DNA of 64,000 nt from Xanthobacteraceae bacterium (GTDB lineage Bacteria > Pseudomonadota > Alphaproteobacteria > Rhizobiales > Xanthobacteraceae), in assembly GCA_030037895.1 (NCBI GenBank), contig JASHPW010000114.1, forward strand, positions 1 through 64,000, written 5' to 3'. Under the pieces are notes generated by a model. It did not search any database. It saw only the letters and a list, made by a program, of their open reading frames with translations, and was not told the origin of the DNA. Positions 16,130 through 25,347 of the stretch are shown piece by piece. Numbering within the stretch: the first letter of the stretch is position 1; every line of letters begins with the position of its first letter. The translations under genes and the position numbers were made by a program.

Positions 16130-19100
16130 TTATTCCGCCGCTTTGAGCAGCGGCGGCGCGCCGGAGCGGAATTGCTCGAGCAAAGCCGCTTCGTCGGCCT
16201 TGGCGGCGGCGAGATGGCGTTGCTTGACGTGGCCGAAACCGCGAATTTTTTCCGGGATCGCGGCGAGGCCGACGGCGAGATGGTGATTGTCGGGCGCAAG
16301 CTTCCCCAACACCATATCGAGCATCGACTCGTAATCCTCGATCAGCTTGCGCTCAGTACGGCGCTCCAGCGAGCGGCCGAACGGATCGAACGGCGTGCCG
16401 CGCAGGAATTTGAGCTTCGCCAGCAGCCGCAAGGCCGGCATGAGCCAGGGGCCGAAGCTCATCTTGCGCGGCAGGCCGGTCGTCCGGTCGCGCCGCGCGA
16501 TGAGCGGCGGCGCGAGATGAAACTCGAAGCGCAGATTCTCACCGTCGAACTCGGCCGCGACCTGCCTGCGGAACGAGCCGTCGGTATAGAGCCGCGCCAC
16601 TTCGTATTCGTCCTTGTAGGCCATCAGCTTGAACAAATACCGCGCCACCGCCTCGGCAAGCCCGCACTTGCCCGGCGCGCGCGCGGCCTCGGCCGCCTTC
16701 GCCTTGTCGACCCAGGCGCGGTAGCGCGCCGCATAGGCGGCGTCCTGATAAGCGGCAAGGAATTCCGCCCGCCGCTCGACCGTCTCGTCGAAGGATTGGG
16801 ATAGCCGCCGCGCATCGCTGGTCACTGCGGCAGCGGGTTGTGCCAGGGCCTCGACTCGATCGCGGTCGATCGCGGCGCGGCGGCCCCAGTGAAAGGCGGC
16901 CCGGTTCATGGCCACGGCCTCGCCGTTGAGCTCGATCGCCCGCTCGATCGCCGCGGCCGAGAGCGGAATCGCGCCGAGTTGATAGGCATAGCCGACGAGG
17001 ACCATGTTGGCGCCGATCGCCTGGCCGAACAAAGCGGTCGCCACGCGCGTGGCGTCGATGAAATGCGTCTTGTCGCGGCCGGCATCGGCCAGAATGGTCC
17101 GCTTGAGCCGCTCGCCGGGCAGCGAAAAATCGGCGTTGCGGGTGAATTCGCCGGGCAGGAATTCCGCCGTGTTGACCACCATCTCGGTGGTGCCGAGCTT
17201 GACCGCGGCGAGTATCTTGCGCGTACCCGCAACCACGATGTCGCCGCCGAGCACGAGGTCGGCGCGCCCGGCCGCCACGCGGATCGCATGAATGGCCTGC
17301 GGATTCTCGGCGATGCGTATGTAGCTGAACACGGCGCCGCCCTTTTGCGCGAGGCCGGCCATGTCGAGCACGCCGATGCCCTTGCCTTCGAGATGCGCGG
17401 CCATGCCCAATATGCCGCCGATGGTGACGACGCCGGTGCCGCCGACGCCGGTGACGATGATGTTGTAGGTCTGCGCGATGGCCGGCAGCGTCGGATCTGG
17501 CAGCGCCGGCAACTCGTGATCGGCGGCGACGCCGACGCCCCGCTTCAGCTTGGCGCCGTGCACGGTGACGAACGAGGGACAGAATCCCTTGATGCAGGAA
17601 AAGTCCTTGTTGCAGCTCGACTGATCGATGGTGCGCTTGCGGCCCCATTCGGTCTCCAGCGGCTGCACCGAGACGCAGTTCGACTGCACGCCGCAATCGC
17701 CGCAACCCTCGCATACCAGCTCGTTGATGATGACGCGCTTGTCGGGATCGGGGTAGGTGCGGCGCTTGCGGCGGCGGCGCTTCTCCGCCGCGCAGGTCTG
17801 GTCGTAGATCAGAACGGTGACGCCGGCAATTCCGGCAAGCTCCTTCTGCACCGCGATCAAATCATCGCGGTGGTGGATGGTGAGGCCGGCCGGCCATTGC
17901 GTGCCGGGCGGATATTTGTCCGGTTCGTCGGTCACGATGACGACGCGCTTGGCGCCCTCGGCGGCGACCTGACGCGCGACTTGCGGCACGGTAAGCCCGC
18001 CGTCATTGGCCTGACCGCCGGTCATGGCCACGGCGTCGTTGAACAAGATCTTATAGGTGATGTTGGTGTTCGAGGCGATCGCGGCGCGGATCGCCATATA
18101 GCCGGAATGGTTATAGGTGCCGTCGCCCAAATTCTGAAAAACGTGAGGGCGCGTGGAGAACGGCGCCTCGCCGATCCAGTTGGCGCCCTCGCCGCCCATT
18201 TGCGTGTAACCGAGCGTGGAGCGGTCCATCCACTGCGCCATGAAATGACAACCGATGCCGGCATAGGCGCGCATGCCTTCCGGCACCACGGTCGAGGTGT
18301 TGTGTGGGCAGCCGGAGCAGAAATAGGGAATGCGTTGCGCGATGTCGCGCGTCTCCGCGGCGACGCGCTGGAACTCCTTCAAGCGCGCCACGCGTCGCGC
18401 GATGTCGTCGTTGCGATGATATTTCAACAGCCGATCGCCGATGCAGATCGCGACCTCGTTGGGATCGAGCGCGCCCTTGACCGGGAACAGCCAATTGCCC
18501 TGCTCGTCCTTCTTGCCGATGCAGATCGGCTGGTTCGCCGTGCCGTAAAGCTCCTCGCGCACCTGCACCTCGATGAGCGAGCGCTTCTCCTCGACGACGA
18601 TGACGCGATCGAGCCCGGCGGCGAACTCCTTGAGCTCGCGCTGGCTCAGCGGCCACGGGCAGGCCACCTTGTAGAGGCGAATGCCGAGTTCGTTGCACTT
18701 GACCTCGTCGATGCCGAGCTCGTCGAACGCCTGGCGGACGTCGAGGTAGCTCTTGCCGGTGGTGATGATGCCGATCTTCGGATCGCGGCCGCCGGAGGTG
18801 ATGGTGCGGTTGAGCTTGTTGGCGCGCACGAAGGCGAGCATGGCGTCGCGCTTGAAGTCGTGCAGCCGCGCTTCCTGCGCCAGGATCGGATCGCCGAGGC
18901 GGATATTGAGGCCGCCGTCCGGCATGGGGAAATCGCTCGGAATGACGATGGCGACGCGATCGAGGCTGCCGTCGATCGCCGCCGTCGATTCGATCGTTTC
19001 ATGCATGGTCTTGAGCGCAACCCAGGCGCCGGTAAAGCGCGACATCGCCCAGCCATAGAGGCCGTAATCGAGGACTTCCTGCACGCCGGCCGGGTTCAGG

Positions 19101-19609
19101 ACCGGGATCATGACGTCGATGAAGTGGTATTCGGACTGGTGCGCGGTGGTTGAGGATTCGGCCGTATGGTCGTCGCCCATGAGCGCCAGGACGCCGCCGT
19201 GTTTCGAGGTGCCGGCGAGGTTGGCGTGGCGGAAGACGTCGCCGGTGCGATCGACGCCCGGCCCTTTGCCGTACCACATGGCGAAGACGCCGTCGTATCT
19301 GCCCTCTCCGCGCAGTTCCGCCTGTTGCGAGCCCCAGACCGCGGTCGCGGCGAGATCCTCGTTGATCGCGCCCTGGAAGCGAATGTCGCCGTTGTCGAGA
19401 AACGGCTTGGCGCGGAGAAATTGGCTGTCGAGGCCGCCCAGAGGCGAGCCGCGATAGCCGGTGACGAAGCCTGCGGTATTGAGGCCGTTGCGGCGGTCCA
19501 ACTCCTTCTGCATCAAGCAGAGCCGCACCAGCGCCTGGAACCCGGTGACAAAGACCCGGCCGTGGCCGAGGTCGTATTTGTCGTCGAGCTTGACATCGCG
19601 CAGCGCCAT
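16130..19609 (-). CDS. Indolepyruvate (2-oxoacid) ferredoxin oxidoreductase, fused IorA-IorB type
   Basis: This 1159-residue thiamine-diphosphate and iron-sulphur enzyme oxidatively decarboxylates aryl pyruvates to acyl-CoA, reducing ferredoxin. Domains in order are an N-terminal pyruvate:ferredoxin oxidoreductase pyrimidine-type domain (GRVFVTGFQALVRLCLMQ), a TPP domain (IGCHFMAQWMDRST, GDGTYNHSGYMAIRAA), an insertion with cysteines for Fe-S (CEGCGDCGVQSNC), then the gamma/IorB domain (NIIVTGVGGTGVVTIGGILGMAAH) and a C-terminal tail. ATG 19609 gives MALRDVKLDDKYDLGHGRVF. Fused enzymes of this kind are typical of Proteobacteria, replacing separate archaeal IorA and IorB. It is monocistronic here. 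Confidence 0.95.
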   Translation of the reverse strand: MALRDVKLDDKYDLGHGRVFVTGFQALVRLCLMQKELDRRNGLNTAGFVTGYRGSPLGGLDSQFLRAKPFLDNGDIRFQGAINEDLAATAVWGSQQAELRGEGRYDGVFAMWYGKGPGVDRTGDVFRHANLAGTSKHGGVLALMGDDHTAESSTTAHQSEYHFIDVMIPVLNPAGVQEVLDYGLYGWAMSRFTGAWVALKTMHETIESTAAIDGSLDRVAIVIPSDFPMPDGGLNIRLGDPILAQEARLHDFKRDAMLAFVRANKLNRTITSGGRDPKIGIITTGKSYLDVRQAFDELGIDEVKCNELGIRLYKVACPWPLSQRELKEFAAGLDRVIVVEEKRSLIEVQVREELYGTANQPICIGKKDEQGNWLFPVKGALDPNEVAICIGDRLLKYHRNDDIARRVARLKEFQRVAAETRDIAQRIPYFCSGCPHNTSTVVPEGMRAYAGIGCHFMAQWMDRSTLGYTQMGGEGANWIGEAPFSTRPHVFQNLGDGTYNHSGYMAIRAAIASNTNITYKILFNDAVAMTGGQANDGGLTVPQVARQVAAEGAKRVVIVTDEPDKYPPGTQWPAGLTIHHRDDLIAVQKELAGIAGVTVLIYDQTCAAEKRRRRKRRTYPDPDKRVIINELVCEGCGDCGVQSNCVSVQPLETEWGRKRTIDQSSCNKDFSCIKGFCPSFVTVHGAKLKRGVGVAADHELPALPDPTLPAIAQTYNIIVTGVGGTGVVTIGGILGMAAHLEGKGIGVLDMAGLAQKGGAVFSYIRIAENPQAIHAIRVAAGRADLVLGGDIVVAGTRKILAAVKLGTTEMVVNTAEFLPGEFTRNADFSLPGERLKRTILADAGRDKTHFIDATRVATALFGQAIGANMVLVGYAYQLGAIPLSAAAIERAIELNGEAVAMNRAAFHWGRRAAIDRDRVEALAQPAAAVTSDARRLSQSFDETVERRAEFLAAYQDAAYAARYRAWVDKAKAAEAARAPGKCGLAEAVARYLFKLMAYKDEYEVARLYTDGSFRRQVAAEFDGENLRFEFHLAPPLIARRDRTTGLPRKMSFGPWLMPALRLLAKLKFLRGTPFDPFGRSLERRTERKLIEDYESMLDMVLGKLAPDNHHLAVGLAAIPEKIRGFGHVKQRHLAAAKADEAALLEQFRSGAPPLLKAAE

Positions 19610-20090
19610 CAGGCGGGCCTCCTCGCGTGTGTGGATTGGAAGTTCCGAAAGTCCAGCCGTCGGTTTCTACCGGAACTGCAAATCCGAAAACCACACCGGC
19701 ATCATATATTTGCTCATGTTCCTCAGTCCCAACTCCATCCCCGAGCGCAGGGATTTGCGCATCGGAACGGGACGCGCCGCAACTCAGTTTGCTCTCACCG
19801 ACTCGATATTGCCAGAGGGCTCGGGAATACGATCCCATATAGGGTGAGACGCCGGCGCGGCAATGCGACCGATTTGAACCGCCGCGTGCGTGACCAAAGC
19901 TGCCGCGGCGCAAACCTGCCGCGACCCAAAGCCGGATCTTTGTGACATTTTGCAGGAGCGCGACCGCAGCGGCATGGATAATCGTCTGCTAATGCGCTGC
20001 AGCAGATTTTCGTTAATTTTACAGTCGCGGCATAAGCGATAAAGCACCCGTATTTAACTCGGTGGATAGACCTTTGCGCCATACTCGCTG
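19610..20090. other. Intergenic gap between divergent genes
   Basis: About 480 bp separate the divergent ior and GGDEF-EAL genes. Small ORFs exist but have no supporting signal. The right half (about 19950-20085) is AT-richer than its surroundings, which fits promoters for the GGDEF-EAL gene. I see no RNA gene or repeat. Confidence 0.55.
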
Positions 20091-22475
20091 ATGCGATTTC
20101 AAGCCGCGCGAGCGCTGACGGTACAACTAATGATTCCCGCGTTCCTGACCCGCCGACTCGTTCGCGGCCACGAAGCGCTGCCGCCGGAAATCTATCTTCC
20201 GCTGGTCGATTCGCTGTACCAGGACAACCGGACTTTGCTGTCGGGAACCATTTGCGTCGCCGTCGCTATTTTTACCACATATTGGAAGACCGGGCAGATC
20301 CTTCTTCTCTACTGCGCAGTGGCGATTGTTATTGTCGCCTGTGCCCGCGGAGTGCTGATGCGCGCATATGCCCGGGCGCGCGCCACCGTCGCGACCCCGG
20401 AAGTCGCCAGGCGATGGGAGCTTCGCTACGTCGTCGGCGCGGCCGCCTCTTTGGCTCTGCTCGGAATCTGGTGCTACGTCGCCTTCGTCTGCACGTCCGA
20501 TGCGTATGCCCATCTGGTCAGCTTTTCGATGACGATCGTCTATGCCGGGGGCATTTTCGGGCGAAACTATGGAAATCCCCGCTTTGTGGTGGTGCAAATC
20601 CTGTGCGCGTGGGCGCCGATGACGGCGGCGCTGTTGATTTACGGCAATGTGTATCATTGGATTTTTGCTTTCTTTCTCGCCCCATTTTTTCTCGGCATAA
20701 AATACATAGCGGAAAGACTGCGCCGCACCCTGCTCGACGCAGTGGTCGCCTCGCGCGACATGTCGTTGCTGGCGAAGCGCTTTGATACCGCGCTCAACAA
20801 CATGCCGCACGGTTTGTGCATGTTCGACGCCAAACGCCGCATCGTCGTCGCCAACCAAAAATTGAATCTTCTGATGGGATTGCCGGCGGATTTCGAGCTG
20901 AAGGGCTTGAGTTTGCCGGCTTTCGCCGAACGAATTGTCGAGGCGGGACTGATGTCCCATCTCAACGCCCGGAGCCTGATCGACAGCCTGGATATCCGCC
21001 TTTCGGGCAGCGAGGACGCCGCTTTCGCCATGGACATGCAGGACGGGCGGACGTTCGAGTTCACCGTGCAGCCCATGGAAAACGGCGGCATGGTGGTTCT
21101 GGTCGAGGATATCACCGAGCGCAAGATTGCCGAGGCCAAGATCAACCAATTGGCGCGATTCGACGCGCTGACCGGCCTCCCCAATCGCACGGTTTTGCGC
21201 GATCGGATGGAGCGAGCCCTTGGCGATTGCCGGTCCGACCACATGTGTGCCGTTCACTTCGTCGATCTGGACCAATTCAAGCAGGTCAATGACACCTTGG
21301 GGCACACGAGGGGCGACATGCTTTTGGCGGTCGTCGCCGAGCGGCTGCGAAACGGGGTCCGCGACGCCGACGTCATCGCCCGCTTCGGCGGTGACGAGTT
21401 TGTCATTTTGCAGGCCCCGATCACGTCGCTCGATCAGGCCGAGGCTCTCGCCACGCACGTTCTCGACGCGCTCGGCGGCACTTACGATCTGGAAGGACAC
21501 AAAGTCGTTGTGACCGGCAGCATAGGGATCGCGCTCGCCACCAGCCCGATCGACCCGGACCAGTTCCTGCGCAACGCCGACATGGCTCTCTATCAAGCAA
21601 AAGCCGACGGTCGCGGCCGCTGGCATTGGTTCGAGGCAAAAATGGCGGCCAACGCCCAAGCCCGCAGGAATCTCGAACTTGATTTGCGCCAGGCGGTCGA
21701 AGCCGAGGGATTCGAACTTTACTATCAACCGCTCTTTAATCTGAAAACCAGGCGAATCATGGCCTGCGAAGCACTGCTGCGATGGCCTCACAACGAACGT
21801 GGAATGGTCTCCCCGGCGGAGTTCATTCCGGTTGCCGAAGAAATGGGATTGATCATCGAAATCGGCAATCAGGTGCTGTACAAGGCCTGCTTGGAGTGCC
21901 GCCGATGGCCCGGCGATACCGCCGTGGCGGTCAATCTGTCGTCGATTCAGTTCGAGCGCTCCAATGTTCCCGCGCTGGTGCGCGAGACGCTCGCCGCCGC
22001 GAATCTTCCGGCCCATAGGCTGGAGATCGAAATCACCGAATCAACCTTGTTGCAGGACACGAAGCGAACCCGCGCCGATCTGCATCAACTCGCCGAGTTG
22101 GGAGTCAAAATCTCCCTGGACGATTTCGGCACCGCTTATTCGAGCCTGAGCTATTTGCACAGCTTTCCGCTGCACAAGGTGAAGATCGACCAGTCCTTCC
22201 TGCAGGGTCTCGGCGACGACGAGCGCCGGGTGACCTTGCTGCGCGGCATGACGCGGCTCTCCGCGCAACTGGGGCTGCGCGTCGTCGTCGAGGGTGTCGA
22301 GACCGACGAGCAGCTCGAATTGCTCGCCGCCGAGGATAGCATCGATGAGGTTCAAGGCTACTTGCTCTGTCGGCCGATGCCGGCATCCGACCTGCGCAAG
22401 CTGCTTTACGCCTCCTATGTGGCCCCTGCGCCGGCGTCCTTGCGGCCGAGCCAAACCCGGAAACATGTGGCGTGA
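20091..22475 (+). CDS. Membrane GGDEF-EAL cyclic-di-GMP turnover protein with PAS domain
   Basis: This is a signalling protein that may make and/or degrade cyclic di-GMP. The N-terminal ~210 residues hold several membrane segments (LLSGTICVAVAIFTTYW, ILLLYCAVAIVIVACA, ALLGIWCYVAFVC, IFAFFLAPFFLGI). A PAS-like domain follows (ALNNMPHGLCMFDAKRRIVVAN). The GGDEF domain has an intact RFGGDEFVIL active site and DALTGLPNR. The EAL domain is also intact: CEALLRW, NLSSIQF, EITEST, DDFGTAYSSL, KIDQSF, VVEGVET and GYLLCRPMP. Both catalytic sites look functional, so net activity cannot be predicted. ATG 20091 and ATG 20130 are both possible starts. The FeeM-like gene follows 147 bp later. Confidence 0.95.
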   Translation: MRFQAARALTVQLMIPAFLTRRLVRGHEALPPEIYLPLVDSLYQDNRTLLSGTICVAVAIFTTYWKTGQILLLYCAVAIVIVACARGVLMRAYARARATVATPEVARRWELRYVVGAAASLALLGIWCYVAFVCTSDAYAHLVSFSMTIVYAGGIFGRNYGNPRFVVVQILCAWAPMTAALLIYGNVYHWIFAFFLAPFFLGIKYIAERLRRTLLDAVVASRDMSLLAKRFDTALNNMPHGLCMFDAKRRIVVANQKLNLLMGLPADFELKGLSLPAFAERIVEAGLMSHLNARSLIDSLDIRLSGSEDAAFAMDMQDGRTFEFTVQPMENGGMVVLVEDITERKIAEAKINQLARFDALTGLPNRTVLRDRMERALGDCRSDHMCAVHFVDLDQFKQVNDTLGHTRGDMLLAVVAERLRNGVRDADVIARFGGDEFVILQAPITSLDQAEALATHVLDALGGTYDLEGHKVVVTGSIGIALATSPIDPDQFLRNADMALYQAKADGRGRWHWFEAKMAANAQARRNLELDLRQAVEAEGFELYYQPLFNLKTRRIMACEALLRWPHNERGMVSPAEFIPVAEEMGLIIEIGNQVLYKACLECRRWPGDTAVAVNLSSIQFERSNVPALVRETLAAANLPAHRLEIEITESTLLQDTKRTRADLHQLAELGVKISLDDFGTAYSSLSYLHSFPLHKVKIDQSFLQGLGDDERRVTLLRGMTRLSAQLGLRVVVEGVETDEQLELLAAEDSIDEVQGYLLCRPMPASDLRKLLYASYVAPAPASLRPSQTRKHVA

Positions 22476-22563
22476 GGCTGAAGCGGCGCCGGTGCCCTGT
22501 CTTGCCTTTGATATCCAGCGCACGTCGAATTAACCCTAACATACCGTTACAGTTGTGCCGACG

Positions 22564-22578
22564 TTAACAAACTGTTAA
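22564..22578. promoter_or_regulatory. CtrA-type box TTAA-N7-TTAA
   Basis: The sequence TTAACAAACTGTTAA matches the full alphaproteobacterial CtrA consensus (TTAA, seven bases, TTAA) with no mismatch. It lies 44 bp upstream of the ATG of the FeeM-like gene, a normal promoter position. A spare half site (TTAAC) lies nearby at about 22530. CtrA control is inference from the motif; the same sequence is also a simple GTTAAC-N5-GTTAAC palindrome. Confidence 0.6.
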
Positions 22579-22622
22579 CCTCTTCACCGCTGGCGCCTGC
22601 GGGCGCCAACGGGAAGTAGAGT

Positions 22623-23426
22623 ATGGGTACGGTAGCGGTATTTGCCGACCAATCTCGTTCGGCTTTCTCGGACGCGGCCTCAGGAAGCAGTTTTTCCGAT
22701 AGCGTCGCGCATCTTCTCGACCGGATCGATTGCCGGCTTGCGGAATCCGACGAGCAACTCGACGCGATCTTTCGTCTCCGCTATCAAGCCTATATCCGCG
22801 ACGGAGGAATTTCGGCAAATCCTTCCGGAGCGTTTTCCGACCCTTATGATGAAATCGGCAAGGTCTATCTGTTCGGGCTGTATATTGACGATGAGCTCGC
22901 CAGCTCGATTCGCATTCACGTGATTGCGAAGGGACATCCTGATTGTCCCTCGCTCGAAGCATTCCCCGATATTTTGCAACCCGGGCTCGACGCCGGCAAC
23001 GTCATGATCGATTCAACCCGCTTCGTCACCGACGAGAGGCTTGCTCGGATTCATCGCGCCTTGCCGTACGCCACCCTCCGGCTGAGCGGGATGGCGGCCC
23101 GCTACTTCAACGCCGATTATATTCTCGCGGCCGTCAGGGCCGAGCATCAGGCGTTTTATCGCCGGGTTTTCCGCTATCGCCTGGTTTGCGAGCCGCGGCC
23201 TTACCCGCTGCTGGCAAAGCCGATCTGTCTGATGATGGCCCATTACCCCCGGTTCATGGAGGAAGTCCACCGGCGGTATCCGTTTTTCCGCTCGACGTTC
23301 ATCGAGCGGCGGATGCTGTTCGAGCAGCACGGCTTCCGCGCCCCTTCCATCGGCGAGACGGCATTGCCCCAGGAATGCGCTTCGCCCGTTGCCGAACTCG
23401 GCGGACGAAGCTCGAACTGGCGATGA
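22623..23426 (+). CDS. FeeM/autoinducer-synthase-like N-acyltransferase
   Basis: This 267-residue protein resembles the N-acyl amino acid synthase FeeM and acyl-homoserine-lactone synthase fold (GNAT-like). After a short Ser-rich leader come LLDRIDCRLAESDEQL and FRLRYQAYIRDGG, the R-x-R-Y block seen in autoinducer synthases, then LFGLYIDDELASSIRIHV, NVMIDSTRFVTDE and AAVRAEHQAFYRRVFRYR. FeeM-type enzymes transfer acyl groups from acyl-ACP to an amino acid; the product here is unknown. ATG 22623 has GGAAGTAGAG upstream. A perfect CtrA box precedes it. No LuxR partner or acyl carrier protein gene is nearby. Confidence 0.82.
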   Translation: MGTVAVFADQSRSAFSDAASGSSFSDSVAHLLDRIDCRLAESDEQLDAIFRLRYQAYIRDGGISANPSGAFSDPYDEIGKVYLFGLYIDDELASSIRIHVIAKGHPDCPSLEAFPDILQPGLDAGNVMIDSTRFVTDERLARIHRALPYATLRLSGMAARYFNADYILAAVRAEHQAFYRRVFRYRLVCEPRPYPLLAKPICLMMAHYPRFMEEVHRRYPFFRSTFIERRMLFEQHGFRAPSIGETALPQECASPVAELGGRSSNWR

Positions 23427-23546
23427 AGCCGATGATCGCCGATCAGCCCCCGACTTATCCGCCTCTCTGCCAACGGCGAAAGCTCAACGTCCGGGCCTTA
23501 TCGGTCGAGCAGATATAGGCGAGTGATTGCGGGCAGGAGGGGAGCA

Positions 23547-24944
23547 ATGCCGCCATTTCTCGGCAAGCACGCTATCGTGGTCGGCGCGGGAATGGCCGGC
23601 TTGGCCGCCGCCGGCGCATTGGTCGATTATTTCGAACGCGTGACCGTGCTCGATCGCGACGGACTGCCGAGTGACGCCGCGCCCCGCGCCGGCACGCCGC
23701 AGGCGCGGCACGTGCACGTGCTCTTGGCCGGCGGCCAACGCGCATTCGAATCGCTGTTCCCGGGATTCACCGCGGAGCTGGTGAAGGCCGGTGCGGTCCC
23801 CATGCGCATGGCCCTGGACGTGCGTTCCGAAATGGCGGGCTATGACCCCTTCCCCCAGCGCGACCTCGGTTGGGACAACTATTCCATGTCGAGGCCGCTC
23901 GCCGAATATGTCGTGCGCAAAGAGCTGGCAAAACGCGCGAACGTCGAGCTGAGGGAGAATAGCCACGTCAATGCGATTGTCGCGGCGGGCACGAACGGCA
24001 CCGCCGTCGGCGCCATCCGACTGGCCGGCCGCCATGGCGGTGAAGACGAGATTCTGTCGGCGGATTTGATCGTCGATGCCTCCGGTCGCGGCGCATTGAC
24101 GCTTGCGACGCTCCAATCAATGGCCGGCCCGGCTCCGGCGGAGACGAGGATCGGCGTTGACTTCGCCTACTCGACCGCCATTTTCTCCATCCCCGACGAC
24201 GCGCCCGGCGATTGGAAGGGCGTTTTCACCTTCCCAAATCCCCCGGCGAGCGGTCGCGGCGCATTGCTGATGCCAATTGAGGGCGAGCGCTGGATTTTGA
24301 GTCTCGGTGGCGCACACGGCGACGTCCCGCCCGGCGATTTGGACGGCTTACGCGCTTTCGCCGGCGAGCTGCGAACGGCGACGATCGCTCGCGCAATCAA
24401 AGGCGCGAAGCCCGCGACCGAGGTTGCCCGCTTCGTCTTTCGCGAAAGCGTTCGGCGCCATTTCGAGCGGATGGCGTCCTTCCCGCGCGGGCTTATTCCG
24501 TTGGGCGACGCCGTCTGCCGATTTAATCCGATCTACGGACAAGGCATGAGCGTCGCCGCGCAGGAAGCATGCATCCTCCGCGACATCCTGGCGACGCGCG
24601 CGGCAGCGCCGGACCCCTTCGAGGGGCTGCCGCAAGCGTTCTTTGCCGCGATCCAGGAGGTGATCGATACGCCCTGGGCTACCGCGGCCGTCGCCGACTT
24701 CGCCTATCCACAAACGCGCGGGGAGCGCCCGCCCGATATCGAGAACACGCTCAAACTCGCTGTTGCGCTGAATGACCTCGCCGCCCGCGACGCGGACATT
24801 CACAAGCTGACCGTCGAGGTGCGCCAACTGCTCAAACCGCGCAGCGCCTATCGCGATCCGGCTTTTGTCGCGCGGGTGCAGACCTTGATGGCACAGGCGC
24901 AAATGGCGACGACTGCGCCGCGGCCGATGCACGGCCACGGGTGA
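23547..24944 (+). CDS. FAD-dependent monooxygenase/oxidoreductase
   Basis: This 465-residue flavoprotein has an N-terminal Rossmann motif AIVVGAGMAGLAAAGAL (residues 8-24) with the acidic strand end VLDRDGLP. Later comes the second FAD motif GLIPLGDAVCRFNPIYGQGMS, typical of group A aromatic hydroxylases and squalene-epoxidase-like enzymes. HVHVLLAGG is also a block of this oxygenase clade. The substrate is unknown. ATG 23547 follows GGCAGGAGGGGAGCA, an excellent ribosome site; the track start adds eight residues. It lies 120 bp downstream of the FeeM-like gene in the same direction, so the two could act on the same lipid-derived product, which is inference only. Confidence 0.88.
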   Translation: MPPFLGKHAIVVGAGMAGLAAAGALVDYFERVTVLDRDGLPSDAAPRAGTPQARHVHVLLAGGQRAFESLFPGFTAELVKAGAVPMRMALDVRSEMAGYDPFPQRDLGWDNYSMSRPLAEYVVRKELAKRANVELRENSHVNAIVAAGTNGTAVGAIRLAGRHGGEDEILSADLIVDASGRGALTLATLQSMAGPAPAETRIGVDFAYSTAIFSIPDDAPGDWKGVFTFPNPPASGRGALLMPIEGERWILSLGGAHGDVPPGDLDGLRAFAGELRTATIARAIKGAKPATEVARFVFRESVRRHFERMASFPRGLIPLGDAVCRFNPIYGQGMSVAAQEACILRDILATRAAAPDPFEGLPQAFFAAIQEVIDTPWATAAVADFAYPQTRGERPPDIENTLKLAVALNDLAARDADIHKLTVEVRQLLKPRSAYRDPAFVARVQTLMAQAQMATTAPRPMHGHG

Positions 24945-25120
24945 AAATCCGCCGCGTCGCCGCCGGCAGGCGCGGGCGTTGAGCCCCGCCGTTGAAGGTC
25001 CGCCACTCGATAAAATTCGACGCATTGTTTTCCGGCATTGTTTGCTCGCATCGGGGTATAGAGGCTGCCGCCATCGGTATGTCTCCATACCGACGCCGTT
25101 ACAGTTATCAGATCGATAAC

Positions 25121-25336
25121 ATGAGCGGACTTAAACCACGCGCGATATCGACGCCGCACGCACTCGCGTGTCCGAGGTGCGATGCGCCGTTGACGTTCTG
25201 GAGAAGCCGCACGCCCCGGATCGACAGTTGCGGATTCGAAAGCTGCAGCCTCGAATGCAGGGAATGCGGCGGCCGGCTTGCCGGCATCATCGACCCTGCC
25301 GACGAAACATTGCTGCTCGCGGAAGTCACCGGCTGA
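25121..25336 (+). CDS. Small zinc-ribbon-like protein
   Basis: From ATG 25121 (MSGLKPRAISTPHALACP) the protein has 71 residues. CPRCDAPLTFW and CSLECRECGGRL give two Cys pairs that could bind one zinc, a layout of small rhizobial hypothetical proteins. An intervening CGF adds a further Cys. The track start at 24992 adds residues without the ribbon. Function unknown. It is convergent with the GST gene 11 bp away. Confidence 0.7.
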   Translation: MSGLKPRAISTPHALACPRCDAPLTFWRSRTPRIDSCGFESCSLECRECGGRLAGIIDPADETLLLAEVTG

Positions 25337-25347
25337 ACGGATCGCGC

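Noticed and set aside
16838-19153. 771-aa plus-strand ORF
   Set aside because: It is the antisense shadow of the indolepyruvate oxidoreductase. Composition is His/Asp/Arg-rich without any domain, typical of GC-rich antisense frames.
20127-22016. 629-aa minus-strand ORF
   Set aside because: Antisense to the GGDEF-EAL gene, which has intact catalytic motifs.
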